Shown here: piece after piece, positions 9,066 through 18,039 of the stretch
How positions within the stretch are numbered: position 1 is the stretch's first letter
Layout of the letters: the number at the start of each line of letters is the position of its first letter
Assembly: GCF_010727125.1 (NCBI RefSeq)
Contig: NZ_AP022564.1
Coordinates: 1,798,001-1,862,000, forward strand
Origin: Mycolicibacter terrae
Lineage (GTDB): Bacteria > Actinomycetota > Actinomycetes > Mycobacteriales > Mycobacteriaceae
Length of the DNA stretch: 64,000 nucleotides
Direction: 5' to 3'
Position numbers and translations under genes: made by a program
The notes under the pieces: generated by a model
The model's input: only the letters and a program-made list of their open reading frames with translations
The model's database searches: none
Told to the model about the DNA's origin: nothing

Positions 9066-10091
9066 ATGAAGGCAGTCCAGGTCGTCGGCTATCACACCAA
9101 GCCTCAGCTTGTCGAGGTACCGGATCCTACGATCGAAGGACCGCTGGACGTCATCGTCCGCATCGGTGCCGCCGGAGTGTGCCGCACAGACCTGCATATC
9201 CTGGAGGGCCAGTGGGCAGAGATCACCGGTGTGGGTCTCCCGTATACGATCGGCCACGAGAACGCCGGATGGGTCCATGCCGTCGGTGACGCGGTCACCA
9301 ATGTCACGGTGGGGGACAAGGTGATTTTGCACCCACTGGTGACCTGCGGGCTATGCCGTGCGTGCCGATTCGGCGACGATGTGCACTGTGAGGGCAGTCA
9401 GTTCCCCGGCGTCGACACCCACGGCGGTTATGCCGAATTCCTCCGCACCAGCGCTCGCAGCGTGGTGAAGCTCGATGACAGCCTCGAGCCCGCCGACGTG
9501 GCCGCGCTCGCGGATGCCGGCCTGACCGCCTACCACGCCGCCGCCAAGGTGGCACGGCTGACCCGCCCGGGAGACGTCTGCGTCGTTATCGGTGCCGGTG
9601 GCCTGGGACACATCGGAATCCAAGTGCTGAAGGCGATTTCAGGTGTCTCCGTCGTCGTGGTGGACCGCAATCCGTCGGCGGTGCAACTGGCTGTGTCGGT
9701 CGGCGCGGATGAGGGGATCGTGGCGGACGGCAGTCATGTGCAGCGCGTGCTCGATCTGACGGCCGGGCATGGAGCGGAGGCCGTGCTCGACTTCGTCGGC
9801 GAGGGTGGCGCGACCGCAGAGGGCATCGCCATGCTGCGCCGGGCCGGCAACTACTTCGTGGTCGGATACGGCGAGAATATCGATGTTCCCACCATCGACG
9901 TCATCTCCAAGGAGATCAACTTCATCGGAAACCTTGTCGGGTCGTACAACGATCTGCAGGAGCTGATGGTGTTGGCAGCCCAGCGCAAAGTGGTGCTGCA
10001 CACGACCGAGTACCCGCTCGATGAATTCCAGCGCGCGCTAGACGATCTCGACGCCGGGCTGGTGCGGGGCAGGGCGATCCTCATCCCGTGA
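9066..10091 (+). CDS. adh: Zinc-dependent NAD alcohol dehydrogenase, probable 2-propanol dehydrogenase
   Basis: A 341-residue medium-chain dehydrogenase. Catalytic zinc ligands are visible at Cys39, His63 and Glu64 (GHENAG). The structural-zinc lobe has Cys94, Cys97, Cys100 and Cys108, and a GAGGLG nucleotide loop lies at 176-181. The start chosen is ATG at 9066, preceded by GGAG; an upstream in-frame ATG at 9012 would add 18 unlikely residues. Position next to mimR and the operator points to oxidation of the alcohol made by MimABCD, for example 2-propanol to acetone. Substrate is inferred from context and from related propane clusters. Confidence 0.88.
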   Translation: MKAVQVVGYHTKPQLVEVPDPTIEGPLDVIVRIGAAGVCRTDLHILEGQWAEITGVGLPYTIGHENAGWVHAVGDAVTNVTVGDKVILHPLVTCGLCRACRFGDDVHCEGSQFPGVDTHGGYAEFLRTSARSVVKLDDSLEPADVAALADAGLTAYHAAAKVARLTRPGDVCVVIGAGGLGHIGIQVLKAISGVSVVVVDRNPSAVQLAVSVGADEGIVADGSHVQRVLDLTAGHGAEAVLDFVGEGGATAEGIAMLRRAGNYFVVGYGENIDVPTIDVISKEINFIGNLVGSYNDLQELMVLAAQRKVVLHTTEYPLDEFQRALDDLDAGLVRGRAILIP

Positions 10092-10109
10092 TCGCCCTCC
10101 TCGCCGTTA

Positions 10110-10143
10110 CCGGCCCGGTGGGATGACTGTCCCGCCGGGCCGG
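10110..10143. terminator. Bidirectional terminator between adh and the MIP18 gene
   Basis: A 14-bp inverted repeat (10110-10123 and 10130-10143, one G-U type mismatch) with a 6-nt loop lies 18 bp after the adh stop, between convergent genes. Confidence 0.75.
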
Positions 10144-10209
10144 CGCGCGAAGAATCTGTAGACACGTCGAAGATGTTTGAATCGGTGTGATCGGTTATTC
10201 AGTGCACGC

Positions 10210-10761
10210 TCACGCGTGCATCGGTAGCTCGTCCACCGGCAATGGCCGGCCATCGGCATCGACGAAGGCCTTGCTGTTCAGGCACATGCTCAGTCCGAGG
10301 GCATAACGGCAGTGCAGGAGCCTGGTCTTGTCGCGGCCATCGGGCAGATCGCGGAGGATGAGACGCTGAACTGCGGAGGGAGCAAGGGAATCCCGCTCCA
10401 CGAGCGCCGACACACACCTTTCCAGCGCCGCCCGGTGCGCCTTGCGCAGGAACCCGCGGCCGGCGTTGATCGTGTCGCTGTCGGCGTGATCGTCCAAGAG
10501 CACCTCTATGGCGCCGATCCGATCGGCCCGCTGAAGTGCGTTCTGGATCTCGAATGCAAGTAGGTACGCGTGGTTTTCAGAGCTCGCTACCGGGGGCACC
10601 TTGAGATTGATCGTGACGCCGTCGTCGTCGATGGTCACCGTTCGTACGTAACCCAGCTCGGTGATGGTCTGTTCCGATTCAGGGTTAGTGACGGTCGACA
10701 GCACCGCCATGATCTGCGCCTCCAGTGGCATTGTGGGTTCGCTCATATCATCCACTTCCAT
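10210..10761 (-). CDS. MIP18/DUF59-domain protein of the monooxygenase cluster
   Basis: A 183-residue protein. The first 100 residues resemble the MIP18 (DUF59) fold used in iron-sulfur or metal-centre assembly: a helix (IMAVLSTVTNPES), ITELGYV and a beta strand GVTINLKVP. The usual cysteine motif after the strand is absent (PPVASSENH). The C-terminal half (RKAHRAALERCV...LHCRYALGLSMC) matches nothing I recognise. The start may be ATG at 10761 or the ATG at 10746 (MSEP). It lies beyond the terminator of the mim operon and has its own operator far upstream at 11098. A role in maturing the diiron hydroxylase is plausible but inferred. Confidence 0.7.
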   Translation of the reverse strand: MEVDDMSEPTMPLEAQIMAVLSTVTNPESEQTITELGYVRTVTIDDDGVTINLKVPPVASSENHAYLLAFEIQNALQRADRIGAIEVLLDDHADSDTINAGRGFLRKAHRAALERCVSALVERDSLAPSAVQRLILRDLPDGRDKTRLLHCRYALGLSMCLNSKAFVDADGRPLPVDELPMHA

Positions 10762-10800
10762 CCCGTTCTCTCGTGACGGTCACGCGACGTTGAGCTGGCT

Positions 10801-10841
10801 GGGGTGGTCCGAGGAGGCCGCGCCACCCCTCGGACCACCCC
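10801..10841. repeat. Inverted repeat in the leader of the MIP18 gene
   Basis: Two perfect 13-bp arms (10801-10813, GGGGTGGTCCGAG, and 10829-10841) enclose a 15-nt loop 40 bp before the MIP18 start. It could be an RNA hairpin controlling the gene or an attenuator. No T-run follows, so it is not called a terminator. Confidence 0.6.
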
Positions 10842-11097
10842 GGATCTGTTGTCCTGCTGGGGAAGCCGGTGCGGCAGGACAAGCGATGTGTACAACAGAG
10901 TTTGTTGACGTCGCGGGTATCGCGCACACGCCCGGCTCAAACGGGCTGTCCATCAAATATCCGGAGGTGTGCTCCTGGACGGGTAAGGTCTCGCCTCCAC
11001 CCGGAAGGTGGGTGGGTCCGTGTGACGACTCCTAACGGAGTGTCATATACCGCCTTACCAGTCACTACGACACTAGCCGGGGGGAGATAGCCGGGGC

Positions 11098-11112
11098 GTC
11101 TCACTGTGAGAT
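11098..11112. promoter_or_regulatory. Probable MimR operator, site 3
   Basis: GTCTCACTGTGAGAT, a near-perfect copy of the GTCTCA-N3-TGAGAC palindrome, lies 336 bp upstream of the MIP18-domain gene and beyond the groEL terminator. It most likely drives the MIP18 gene on the minus strand, because no plus-strand gene follows. Confidence 0.7.
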
Positions 11113-11255
11113 TGCCCAACTCCATTCGTTATTCGACACTCATCTCGACAGCAAGACCGGAAATGCGTGCCGTCTCCGGCGTGCGACCGCCCGCCTCGTG
11201 TGCGCCCGATGATGGCGCGCACCTCCGCGCGGGGCGCAGGCGATATCAAGGAGAA

Positions 11256-11299
11256 CGTCCCGGCCCGGTGATGCCTGGGGCACCTACCGGACCGGGACG
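11256..11299 (-). terminator. Terminator at the end of the mim operon
   Basis: A 14-bp GC-rich inverted repeat (11256-11269 and 11286-11299, one mismatch) lies 24 bp downstream of the groEL stop on the minus strand. It separates the mimABCD-groEL transcript from the operator and leader of the next gene. Confidence 0.7.
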
Positions 11300-11322
11300 C
11301 TATGTGAAAGTCCCTGAACCGA

Positions 11323-13047
<1,725 letters not shown>

Positions 13048-13073
13048 TCAGTTGGCTGGTGCTCGGGCCGGTT

Positions 13074-13108
13074 GTGGGTGGGCCGGCGGGGCCGACCGGC
13101 CCACCCAC
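13074..13108 (-). other. Intercistronic hairpin between mimD and groEL
   Basis: Perfect 13-bp arms (13074-13086, GTGGGTGGGCCGG, and 13096-13108) with a 9-nt loop start 6 bp after the mimD stop on the minus strand. The 52-72 bp beyond contain no second promoter that I recognise. It could be a partial terminator or an mRNA-stabilising element that sets chaperonin levels apart from the enzyme subunits. Confidence 0.7.
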
Positions 13109-13114
13109 GACGTC

Positions 13115-13513
13115 CTAGTCGCGGACGACCAGGTCGAAATCGAGGTACTCGGCTGCATCCTCGGGGTTGGCGAATACGATCGCGCGGTCGTCCAGGAAGA
13201 CCATCCGGCCGTAGTGGGTCGACATGTTGGCCTCGAACTCCGCCTGGTCGAACCAGCCGGCTTCCTCACCAGCTGCCTCGTCCATCTCCGCGTAGAGAAT
13301 CTCGATCCGGTTCGTGCCGTCGACACGGATCAACGAGGGAAGCGGAGAGGTGACACTGACGTTGTCCTTGCCACGCATGACATCCGCCATGACCTCGCCG
13401 ACCTGGTTGTTCATCAGCGTGAATCCGCACATGTTCGACGGCGTGCTGTCGACCTTGTACGAAGTGGGCACCTTCTTTTTCAATGGGTTCTCGGGTGACG
13501 TCGTCGTGCTCAT
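13115..13513 (-). CDS. mimD: Monooxygenase coupling (effector) protein MimD
   Basis: A 132-residue member of the MmoB/DmpM coupling-protein family. The core runs from VGEVMADVMRGKDNVSV through IEILYAEMDEAAGE to the conserved C-terminal DFDLVVRD. These cofactor-free proteins bind the hydroxylase and tune oxygen activation. A GGAG ribosome site precedes the ATG. Gene order large subunit, reductase, small subunit, coupling protein matches known mim and prm clusters. Confidence 0.93.
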   Translation of the reverse strand: MSTTTSPENPLKKKVPTSYKVDSTPSNMCGFTLMNNQVGEVMADVMRGKDNVSVTSPLPSLIRVDGTNRIEILYAEMDEAAGEEAGWFDQAEFEANMSTHYGRMVFLDDRAIVFANPEDAAEYLDFDLVVRD

Positions 13514-13566
13514 AACAGGAGGCTCCTCAGGGGGTTAGGCGGGGTGTTGGACCGGATGGCCGGTGT

Positions 13567-14736
13567 TCACTGTGCGAGTTCTTTGGGAAGGTCGAGGCCA
13601 AGGCCGGCAACGAGTTCGCTGAACCGGTTCTTGACGCGATCCAGGCACTCCTCGAACCGTGTCGGCTTCACATCCGGTTGGGACCACAGCGGTTGCAGGG
13701 TGCGTGCCGCCGTGATGCAGCGGGGGACCCAGGCGGCCAGCCAGGATTGCATGGTGTCCTTGTTGTGGGCTGCGAATTCCTTGTCATCGACGAGCAGCTG
13801 GAACAGGTGAGTCGTGTACTGCAAGTCACGCTCGGCGAAGTCGTATTCCTCGGCGCCCATGAGGGTCGGGGTGATGAAGTCGCCGTTGCCCGGTGCGGCC
13901 TGCTGCACCAAATGGCTCCGGAACAGCTCGCCGATCAGCGGCTCGAAAACGATGTTGGTCGCAAAGATCGCCTCGGCCCAGTCATTGGTGGCGGTCAGCA
14001 TCTCGGTGGTCTCCCGCACGCCCTGCCAGGCGCTGTCGGTGTTCCACGCGGACAGGTGCGCCGTCCCGTCGAAGCCGTCGAGCTCGTCGGTGAGGGTCAT
14101 GTTGTACAACGCCAGCTCTTGCGCCATGCGCAGCCGGTGCATGCCGTTGATGGCGAATGCGGTGTTGTGCATGTTCGTCGGGCCACGCCGGTTGTTCTGG
14201 ACAAAGACATGCATGCCCAGTCCGTGGTTCACGTGCATCCACGCGCCTACGTGGCGAGCGACGAAGTCGATCCAGTTGGTGCGCCACTGCTCGAATGCCT
14301 TGGTCTGGCGGGCGGCGTCGATGTTCTGGGTCAGCTGCCGCACCACGCTCGCGTTGTAGCGGTACATCGTGAGCTCCCAGCCCTCGTTCGGGTCCCGGAA
14401 CTCATGCCAGCCGTGCGCCGGCCAGCCGTGGCCCTGCCCGCCCGATCCCGGGCTGCGTACCGGTTCGCTGCGGTCGGAGCCCCAGGCCTTGAGCGCCGTC
14501 CAGTCGAGTGGATATCCGCCCTTGCCGTCCGCGAACGAGTACAGCCAGCCTTGAGCCAGCCAGCGGCGAGGGTCGGGCTGTACGTCGACGGTCACGTCTT
14601 CGTAATGCGACTGCTTGCGTTTACTGGGTTCGAAGTAGTTGTACCTCCGCGAATCGGAGTCGGGGAACTCCTTCGCGCCGGCCTCGGCGTCGGTGAATTC
14701 GAGTCGAGGCACGCTGCGTTCGGACGTGACGGTCAT
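13567..14736 (-). CDS. mimC: Binuclear iron monooxygenase hydroxylase small (beta) subunit
   Basis: A 389-residue beta subunit of a soluble diiron monooxygenase: a helical ferritin-like fold without the paired EXXH iron ligands. It is recognised by its place in the operon, WLAQGWLYSFADGKGGYPLDW near residue 70-90 and the VNHGLGMHVFVQNNRRGP segment. It packs with MimA in the hydroxylase dimer. The chosen ATG (14736) follows AAGGAG with a 6-nt spacing; the preceding in-frame TTG is less likely. Confidence 0.92.
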   Translation of the reverse strand: MTVTSERSVPRLEFTDAEAGAKEFPDSDSRRYNYFEPSKRKQSHYEDVTVDVQPDPRRWLAQGWLYSFADGKGGYPLDWTALKAWGSDRSEPVRSPGSGGQGHGWPAHGWHEFRDPNEGWELTMYRYNASVVRQLTQNIDAARQTKAFEQWRTNWIDFVARHVGAWMHVNHGLGMHVFVQNNRRGPTNMHNTAFAINGMHRLRMAQELALYNMTLTDELDGFDGTAHLSAWNTDSAWQGVRETTEMLTATNDWAEAIFATNIVFEPLIGELFRSHLVQQAAPGNGDFITPTLMGAEEYDFAERDLQYTTHLFQLLVDDKEFAAHNKDTMQSWLAAWVPRCITAARTLQPLWSQPDVKPTRFEECLDRVKNRFSELVAGLGLDLPKELAQ

Positions 14737-14763
14737 CAATTTCTCCTTGGTTGATGGTGAGTG

Positions 14764-15819
14764 TTAGGAGTTTTCGGGTTCACCGGTGGTGGTGAACTTG
14801 TCAAAGAAGATGCGTTTCTCGTTGGCTCCGAGCGAGGGCAGAATCTCGAGAGCCGCCTCCACCATGGGCGGAGGACCGCAGATGTAGACGTCGGTGCCGT
14901 CGAGGTTCGTCTCATCGCGGCGGACGACATCGGTGATGAAGCCGGTCGCTCCGTCCCAGTCGCTGTCGCCTTCCGCATCGGAGAGCGCGGGGATGTAACG
15001 GAAATCGGAAAACGTCGATTCGAAGCCGTGCAGTTCGTCTTCGAAGCACAGATCGCTCTCCGTGCGGGCGCCGTAGTAGAAGCGCGCCGGCCGGTCGATG
15101 CCGCGTTCGGCCATCGAGCGGAGCAGGGAGAGGATCGGCGCCATGCCGGCGCCTCCACCGAGAAACAGCAGATCGGCGCCGGGATTGTCACGCAGGGTGA
15201 ACATGCCGTAGGGGCCGTTGATCTCGAGGCGGTCACCCACCTCGATCTGATTCTCGAGGATCTGCGAGAAGAAGCCGTCCGGGTAGATCTTGATGACGAA
15301 CTCGAGCAGGTCGCTCTCGCCGTTGCAGGTATTGGCCATCGAGAACGACCGAAACGTGTCGGTGGCGGGTATCTTGAAGTCGACATACTGCCCTGGGAAG
15401 AACTTCATCGCCGGCGGATCGACCAGTCGCAGAACAAGATTGCAGAGATCGCGGGTGACCTTCTCTTTCGACACCACCTCGACCGTCGCGTCCTGGATCG
15501 GTATCCCCGACTTGATGACCTCCTCGTCGTAATTGAGCAGCTCGATCGTCAGGTCGCCGTACGCGTGCGCACGGCAGAGTAGGACGTGTCCTTCGTCGCG
15601 TTCGAAGTCGGGCAGGGCGAATGTCGAATACTTGTCGTGCTCGACATCGTCCGGGTCACCCTCCAGGAGGAACGACTTACACGCGGCGCACTGTCCCTCC
15701 TTGCAGCCGTGCATCAGCATGATGCCCTGGTCGAATGCGGCTTGCAGGATCGTCTTACTTTCGGGCACCTTGATCTCGAGGTCCACCGGTTCGAAGCGCA
15801 CGAGGTGCTCTTCTGCCAT
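14764..15819 (-). CDS. mimB: Monooxygenase reductase, ferredoxin plus FAD/NAD domains
   Basis: A 351-residue reductase. A plant-type [2Fe-2S] domain has Cys39, Cys44, Cys47 and Cys82. The FAD-binding barrel has RSFSMAN, and the NAD domain has GGGAGMAPILSLLRSM and YICGPPPMVEAAL. It passes electrons from NADH to the MimA diiron centre. The ATG at 15819 follows GAAGGAG; a longer frame reaches to 15888 but runs into the upstream hairpin. Second gene of the operon, 27 bp before mimC. Confidence 0.94.
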   Translation of the reverse strand: MAEEHLVRFEPVDLEIKVPESKTILQAAFDQGIMLMHGCKEGQCAACKSFLLEGDPDDVEHDKYSTFALPDFERDEGHVLLCRAHAYGDLTIELLNYDEEVIKSGIPIQDATVEVVSKEKVTRDLCNLVLRLVDPPAMKFFPGQYVDFKIPATDTFRSFSMANTCNGESDLLEFVIKIYPDGFFSQILENQIEVGDRLEINGPYGMFTLRDNPGADLLFLGGGAGMAPILSLLRSMAERGIDRPARFYYGARTESDLCFEDELHGFESTFSDFRYIPALSDAEGDSDWDGATGFITDVVRRDETNLDGTDVYICGPPPMVEAALEILPSLGANEKRIFFDKFTTTGEPENS

Positions 15820-15851
15820 CGTCTTCTCCTTCAATTCCTTACTGGCCCAAG

Positions 15852-15896
15852 GGGGAGGGATGTTCGGGGCGCGCTGTGGCCGAAACATCCCTCCCC
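15852..15896 (-). other. Intercistronic hairpin between mimA and mimB
   Basis: Perfect 13-bp arms (15852-15864, GGGGAGGGATGTT, and 15884-15896) flank a 19-nt loop in the 89-bp gap after the mimA stop. The loop contains a further three complementary bases at each side after a one-base bulge. With the mimD/groEL hairpin this suggests that transcript ends or processing sites bracket the mimBCD part. Confidence 0.7.
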
Positions 15897-15908
15897 GTCA
15901 TGGAACCG

Positions 15909-17585
15909 CTACGCGGTGCGCTTCGCGCCCGGGACCGCCGCCGGGTCTGCGTAACGCCCACCGGGGCCGCCGAGTCGGTAATCCTTAGCCCACAGATCAC
16001 GCTCGGAATCGGTCATTTCGTTGATCAGGACATTGGGACTCTGGGCCGGCGGAGCCTTCCGGATGTCGTCAAGCGTCCACATGTCCTTCGGGTCCAGACT
16101 CAGGTGAGGCTGTGCGGTACACGTCTTGCCGTCGGCGCGCACGTACCCGCCATCCGCCATGAGATCGGCGTTGTTCCAGCCGTGGTAGAGCGTCTCCCAT
16201 TCCCGAGCGCCGGTCAGCTTGCCCATGTTGGGCGTCGGACGTCCGTTGTAGGTCTCCCGGAAGGCAACCGCGTCGGTCCAGTAGCAGTTCTCCGAGCAGT
16301 ACGTCCGCCACTGGTCGTCGACCTTCTCGCAGACCATGTCTTCGCGGATCATGCAGGGAACCATGCATGTCCAGCAACGGTGCGGGTAGTAGTAGTTGAC
16401 GTCTTCGTAGGCGATGGGCAGATTCCCACGCGGCTTCGACAGCCGCGCATAGTTCTCCCACCAGGCGCCGTACTTGTCGTACCAGCCCGGGTACTTGTAC
16501 TCGAACCACTCGAAGTCCTTGTCGGTCATCGGGTCGATTCGCCAGTAGTTCCACATCCAGCCGGTGGCGAAGAACTGGGCGGTCTCGTGGATGTAGCCCT
16601 TGTTCCAGATACGGTTCCAGGACTCTTCGACCACATCGTGCGGAATCTTCAGTCCGTACTTTTCGAGAGGAACGAGGTAGCTACGGTAGTAGTCGTCGTA
16701 GATCCACCGGCGCCACATCTCGGCGTAGCTTTCGCGGTCCTTGCGCCGGTCCTTGGTGCCGTACTCGATGAAGGTGCCGATCGCCGCGTCGACGACGCAG
16801 TGGTTGTTCCACCATGCGTAACGCAGGTCGCGCTCGAGCAGTTCACGATTGTCCTCGTCGGACAGCGCCATGAGCAGGGTTGCGTAGCCGTTGCTGATGT
16901 GGCGTGATTCGTCGGACTGCACGGAGTGGAACACCGTGGGAAGCAGGTAGTCTCCGTTCGCCGCCGCCTCGCCGGGCATTGCGACGAACAAGACGTTGGT
17001 GAATGCCGTTTCGGCGACGAGTTGCAGATAGATGTTGGCCGCCGTGATCGCATCACCCGTGATGAACCCCTCCGCGAATTGGCGCCCGATGGTGCCCGCG
17101 TAGTTGTTCTGGAAGCACCGGAGGCTCGAGTTGAAGCCGGCCGGGTCGATGTAGTTGTTCATGTAGATGCGCTTGAGATTCTGTTGAATCGTCGAGTGCC
17201 GCACCTCGTCGATCATCTGAATCGCCAGGGTGTTGTGCAGTTCGGGGTTCGGAACCGTGTCCACCAGTAGCGGCATGGCCCGGGCGGCCGAGATCTCCGG
17301 CAGCGGGATGATCGACAAGAAGAGTTTCTGCCACTCCATCCAGCGCTCCTGCACCTGCCGGAACATGTTGCCCCGGATAGCACCGTCGGCGGCTCCGTAG
17401 ACCCGGTGGTCCTTCTCCTCCTGCATCGGGAAGTAGGACCGGAGCACCTGCTTCAGCGGGTCTTTCTTGTTCGCCTTGTGGAACTTGTAATCGGTCCCGT
17501 ACTGCGCCACCGGCTCGTGATACAGGGGGTCCCAGGACAGTTCTTGTATTTTCTGGTGGGCCCTCGCCACGCTTTGACGTGTCAT
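15909..17585 (-). CDS. mimA: Binuclear iron monooxygenase hydroxylase large (alpha) subunit
   Basis: A 558-residue alpha subunit of a soluble diiron monooxygenase (propane/acetone/phenol hydroxylase group). Diiron ligands are visible: Glu97 (PEISAAR), Glu127 and His130 (DEVRH), Glu192 (AETAFTN), Glu226 and His229 (DESRH). The C-terminal third has a Cys-rich HRCWTCMVPC and YCSENCYW segment usual in this group. In M. smegmatis and M. goodii, MimABCD hydroxylates propane, acetone (to acetol) and phenol. The start (ATG 17585) has GGAGAGG; a longer frame to 17702 would cross the operator. Confidence 0.95.
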   Translation of the reverse strand: MTRQSVARAHQKIQELSWDPLYHEPVAQYGTDYKFHKANKKDPLKQVLRSYFPMQEEKDHRVYGAADGAIRGNMFRQVQERWMEWQKLFLSIIPLPEISAARAMPLLVDTVPNPELHNTLAIQMIDEVRHSTIQQNLKRIYMNNYIDPAGFNSSLRCFQNNYAGTIGRQFAEGFITGDAITAANIYLQLVAETAFTNVLFVAMPGEAAANGDYLLPTVFHSVQSDESRHISNGYATLLMALSDEDNRELLERDLRYAWWNNHCVVDAAIGTFIEYGTKDRRKDRESYAEMWRRWIYDDYYRSYLVPLEKYGLKIPHDVVEESWNRIWNKGYIHETAQFFATGWMWNYWRIDPMTDKDFEWFEYKYPGWYDKYGAWWENYARLSKPRGNLPIAYEDVNYYYPHRCWTCMVPCMIREDMVCEKVDDQWRTYCSENCYWTDAVAFRETYNGRPTPNMGKLTGAREWETLYHGWNNADLMADGGYVRADGKTCTAQPHLSLDPKDMWTLDDIRKAPPAQSPNVLINEMTDSERDLWAKDYRLGGPGGRYADPAAVPGAKRTA

Positions 17586-17680
17586 CGCCTCTCCTTTTAT
17601 CGATTGGGCTGTAGTCGCCTGAGCGTGCGGTCCGCTCGCGTCTACCGGGATCAGAGTGCAGTAGGGCCTACTGCTCGAGC

Positions 17681-17695
17681 GTCTTAAATTGAGAC
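17681..17695. promoter_or_regulatory. Probable MimR operator, site 4 (mimA promoter)
   Basis: GTCTTAAATTGAGAC, one base off the GTCTCA-N3-TGAGAC palindrome, lies 95 bp upstream of mimA and 67 bp upstream of the divergent small gene at 17763. It could serve both. Confidence 0.8.
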
Positions 17696-17762
17696 ATCGC
17701 ACACTATGTGGGGCCGCCTACCGTCAAGTCGTTGCCGTGAAGGAATCAACGGAGGTCCGGCC

Positions 17763-18020
17763 GTGAAATTGTCAGCGGATTCAGTGCCAGTCGCGTATAA
17801 CCCCTGGACGATCGTCAACCTGGTGTTCAAGCACTTGGCGGAACAGGGGCTGGGTCCTGTGATCGGTCAGCAGGATCCCTCGATACCCGCGGGTGAGTTG
17901 CTGGGCGCGCTGGGCATCGTCTCGTCGCCCATTCCCGACGCCCGCAGTACGCGGCGTCGCGATGAGGAGCTGGCCGCCCTGCGCGACCAGTTTCTCCCCG
18001 ACCCGTCGGCGCCGGCTTGA
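17763..18020 (+). CDS. Small hypothetical protein divergent from mimA
   Basis: An 85-residue protein starting at GTG after GGAGG. I recognise no family. It has no signal peptide or membrane segment. The N-terminal half (YNPWTIVNLVFKHLAEQGLGPVIG) looks helical and hydrophobic, and the second half is proline-rich with a charged RSTRRRDEEL stretch. It shares the intergenic operator with mimA, so co-induction with the monooxygenase is expected. It ends 19 bp before the convergent TPP-enzyme gene. An accessory or assembly factor is possible, but nothing in the sequence proves it. Confidence 0.7.
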   Translation: MKLSADSVPVAYNPWTIVNLVFKHLAEQGLGPVIGQQDPSIPAGELLGALGIVSSPIPDARSTRRRDEELAALRDQFLPDPSAPA

Positions 18021-18039
18021 CAGCTCGGGGCCTCACGCA

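Larger units (their letters stand above)
10762..11322. other. 561-bp non-coding region upstream of the MIP18 gene
   Basis: No convincing gene is seen on either strand. Short open frames here overlap the operator or the MIP18 start and lack family features. The stretch holds, in the minus-strand direction, the groEL terminator (11256-11299), the operator (11098-11112), a small hairpin (about 11027-11044) and a strong inverted repeat (10801-10841) close to the MIP18 start. A leader of up to 330 nt is therefore likely. Confidence 0.6.

Noticed and set aside
10937..11125. A small minus-strand gene between groEL and the MIP18 gene
   Set aside because: The 62-codon frame runs across the operator, has no ribosome site and no family features.
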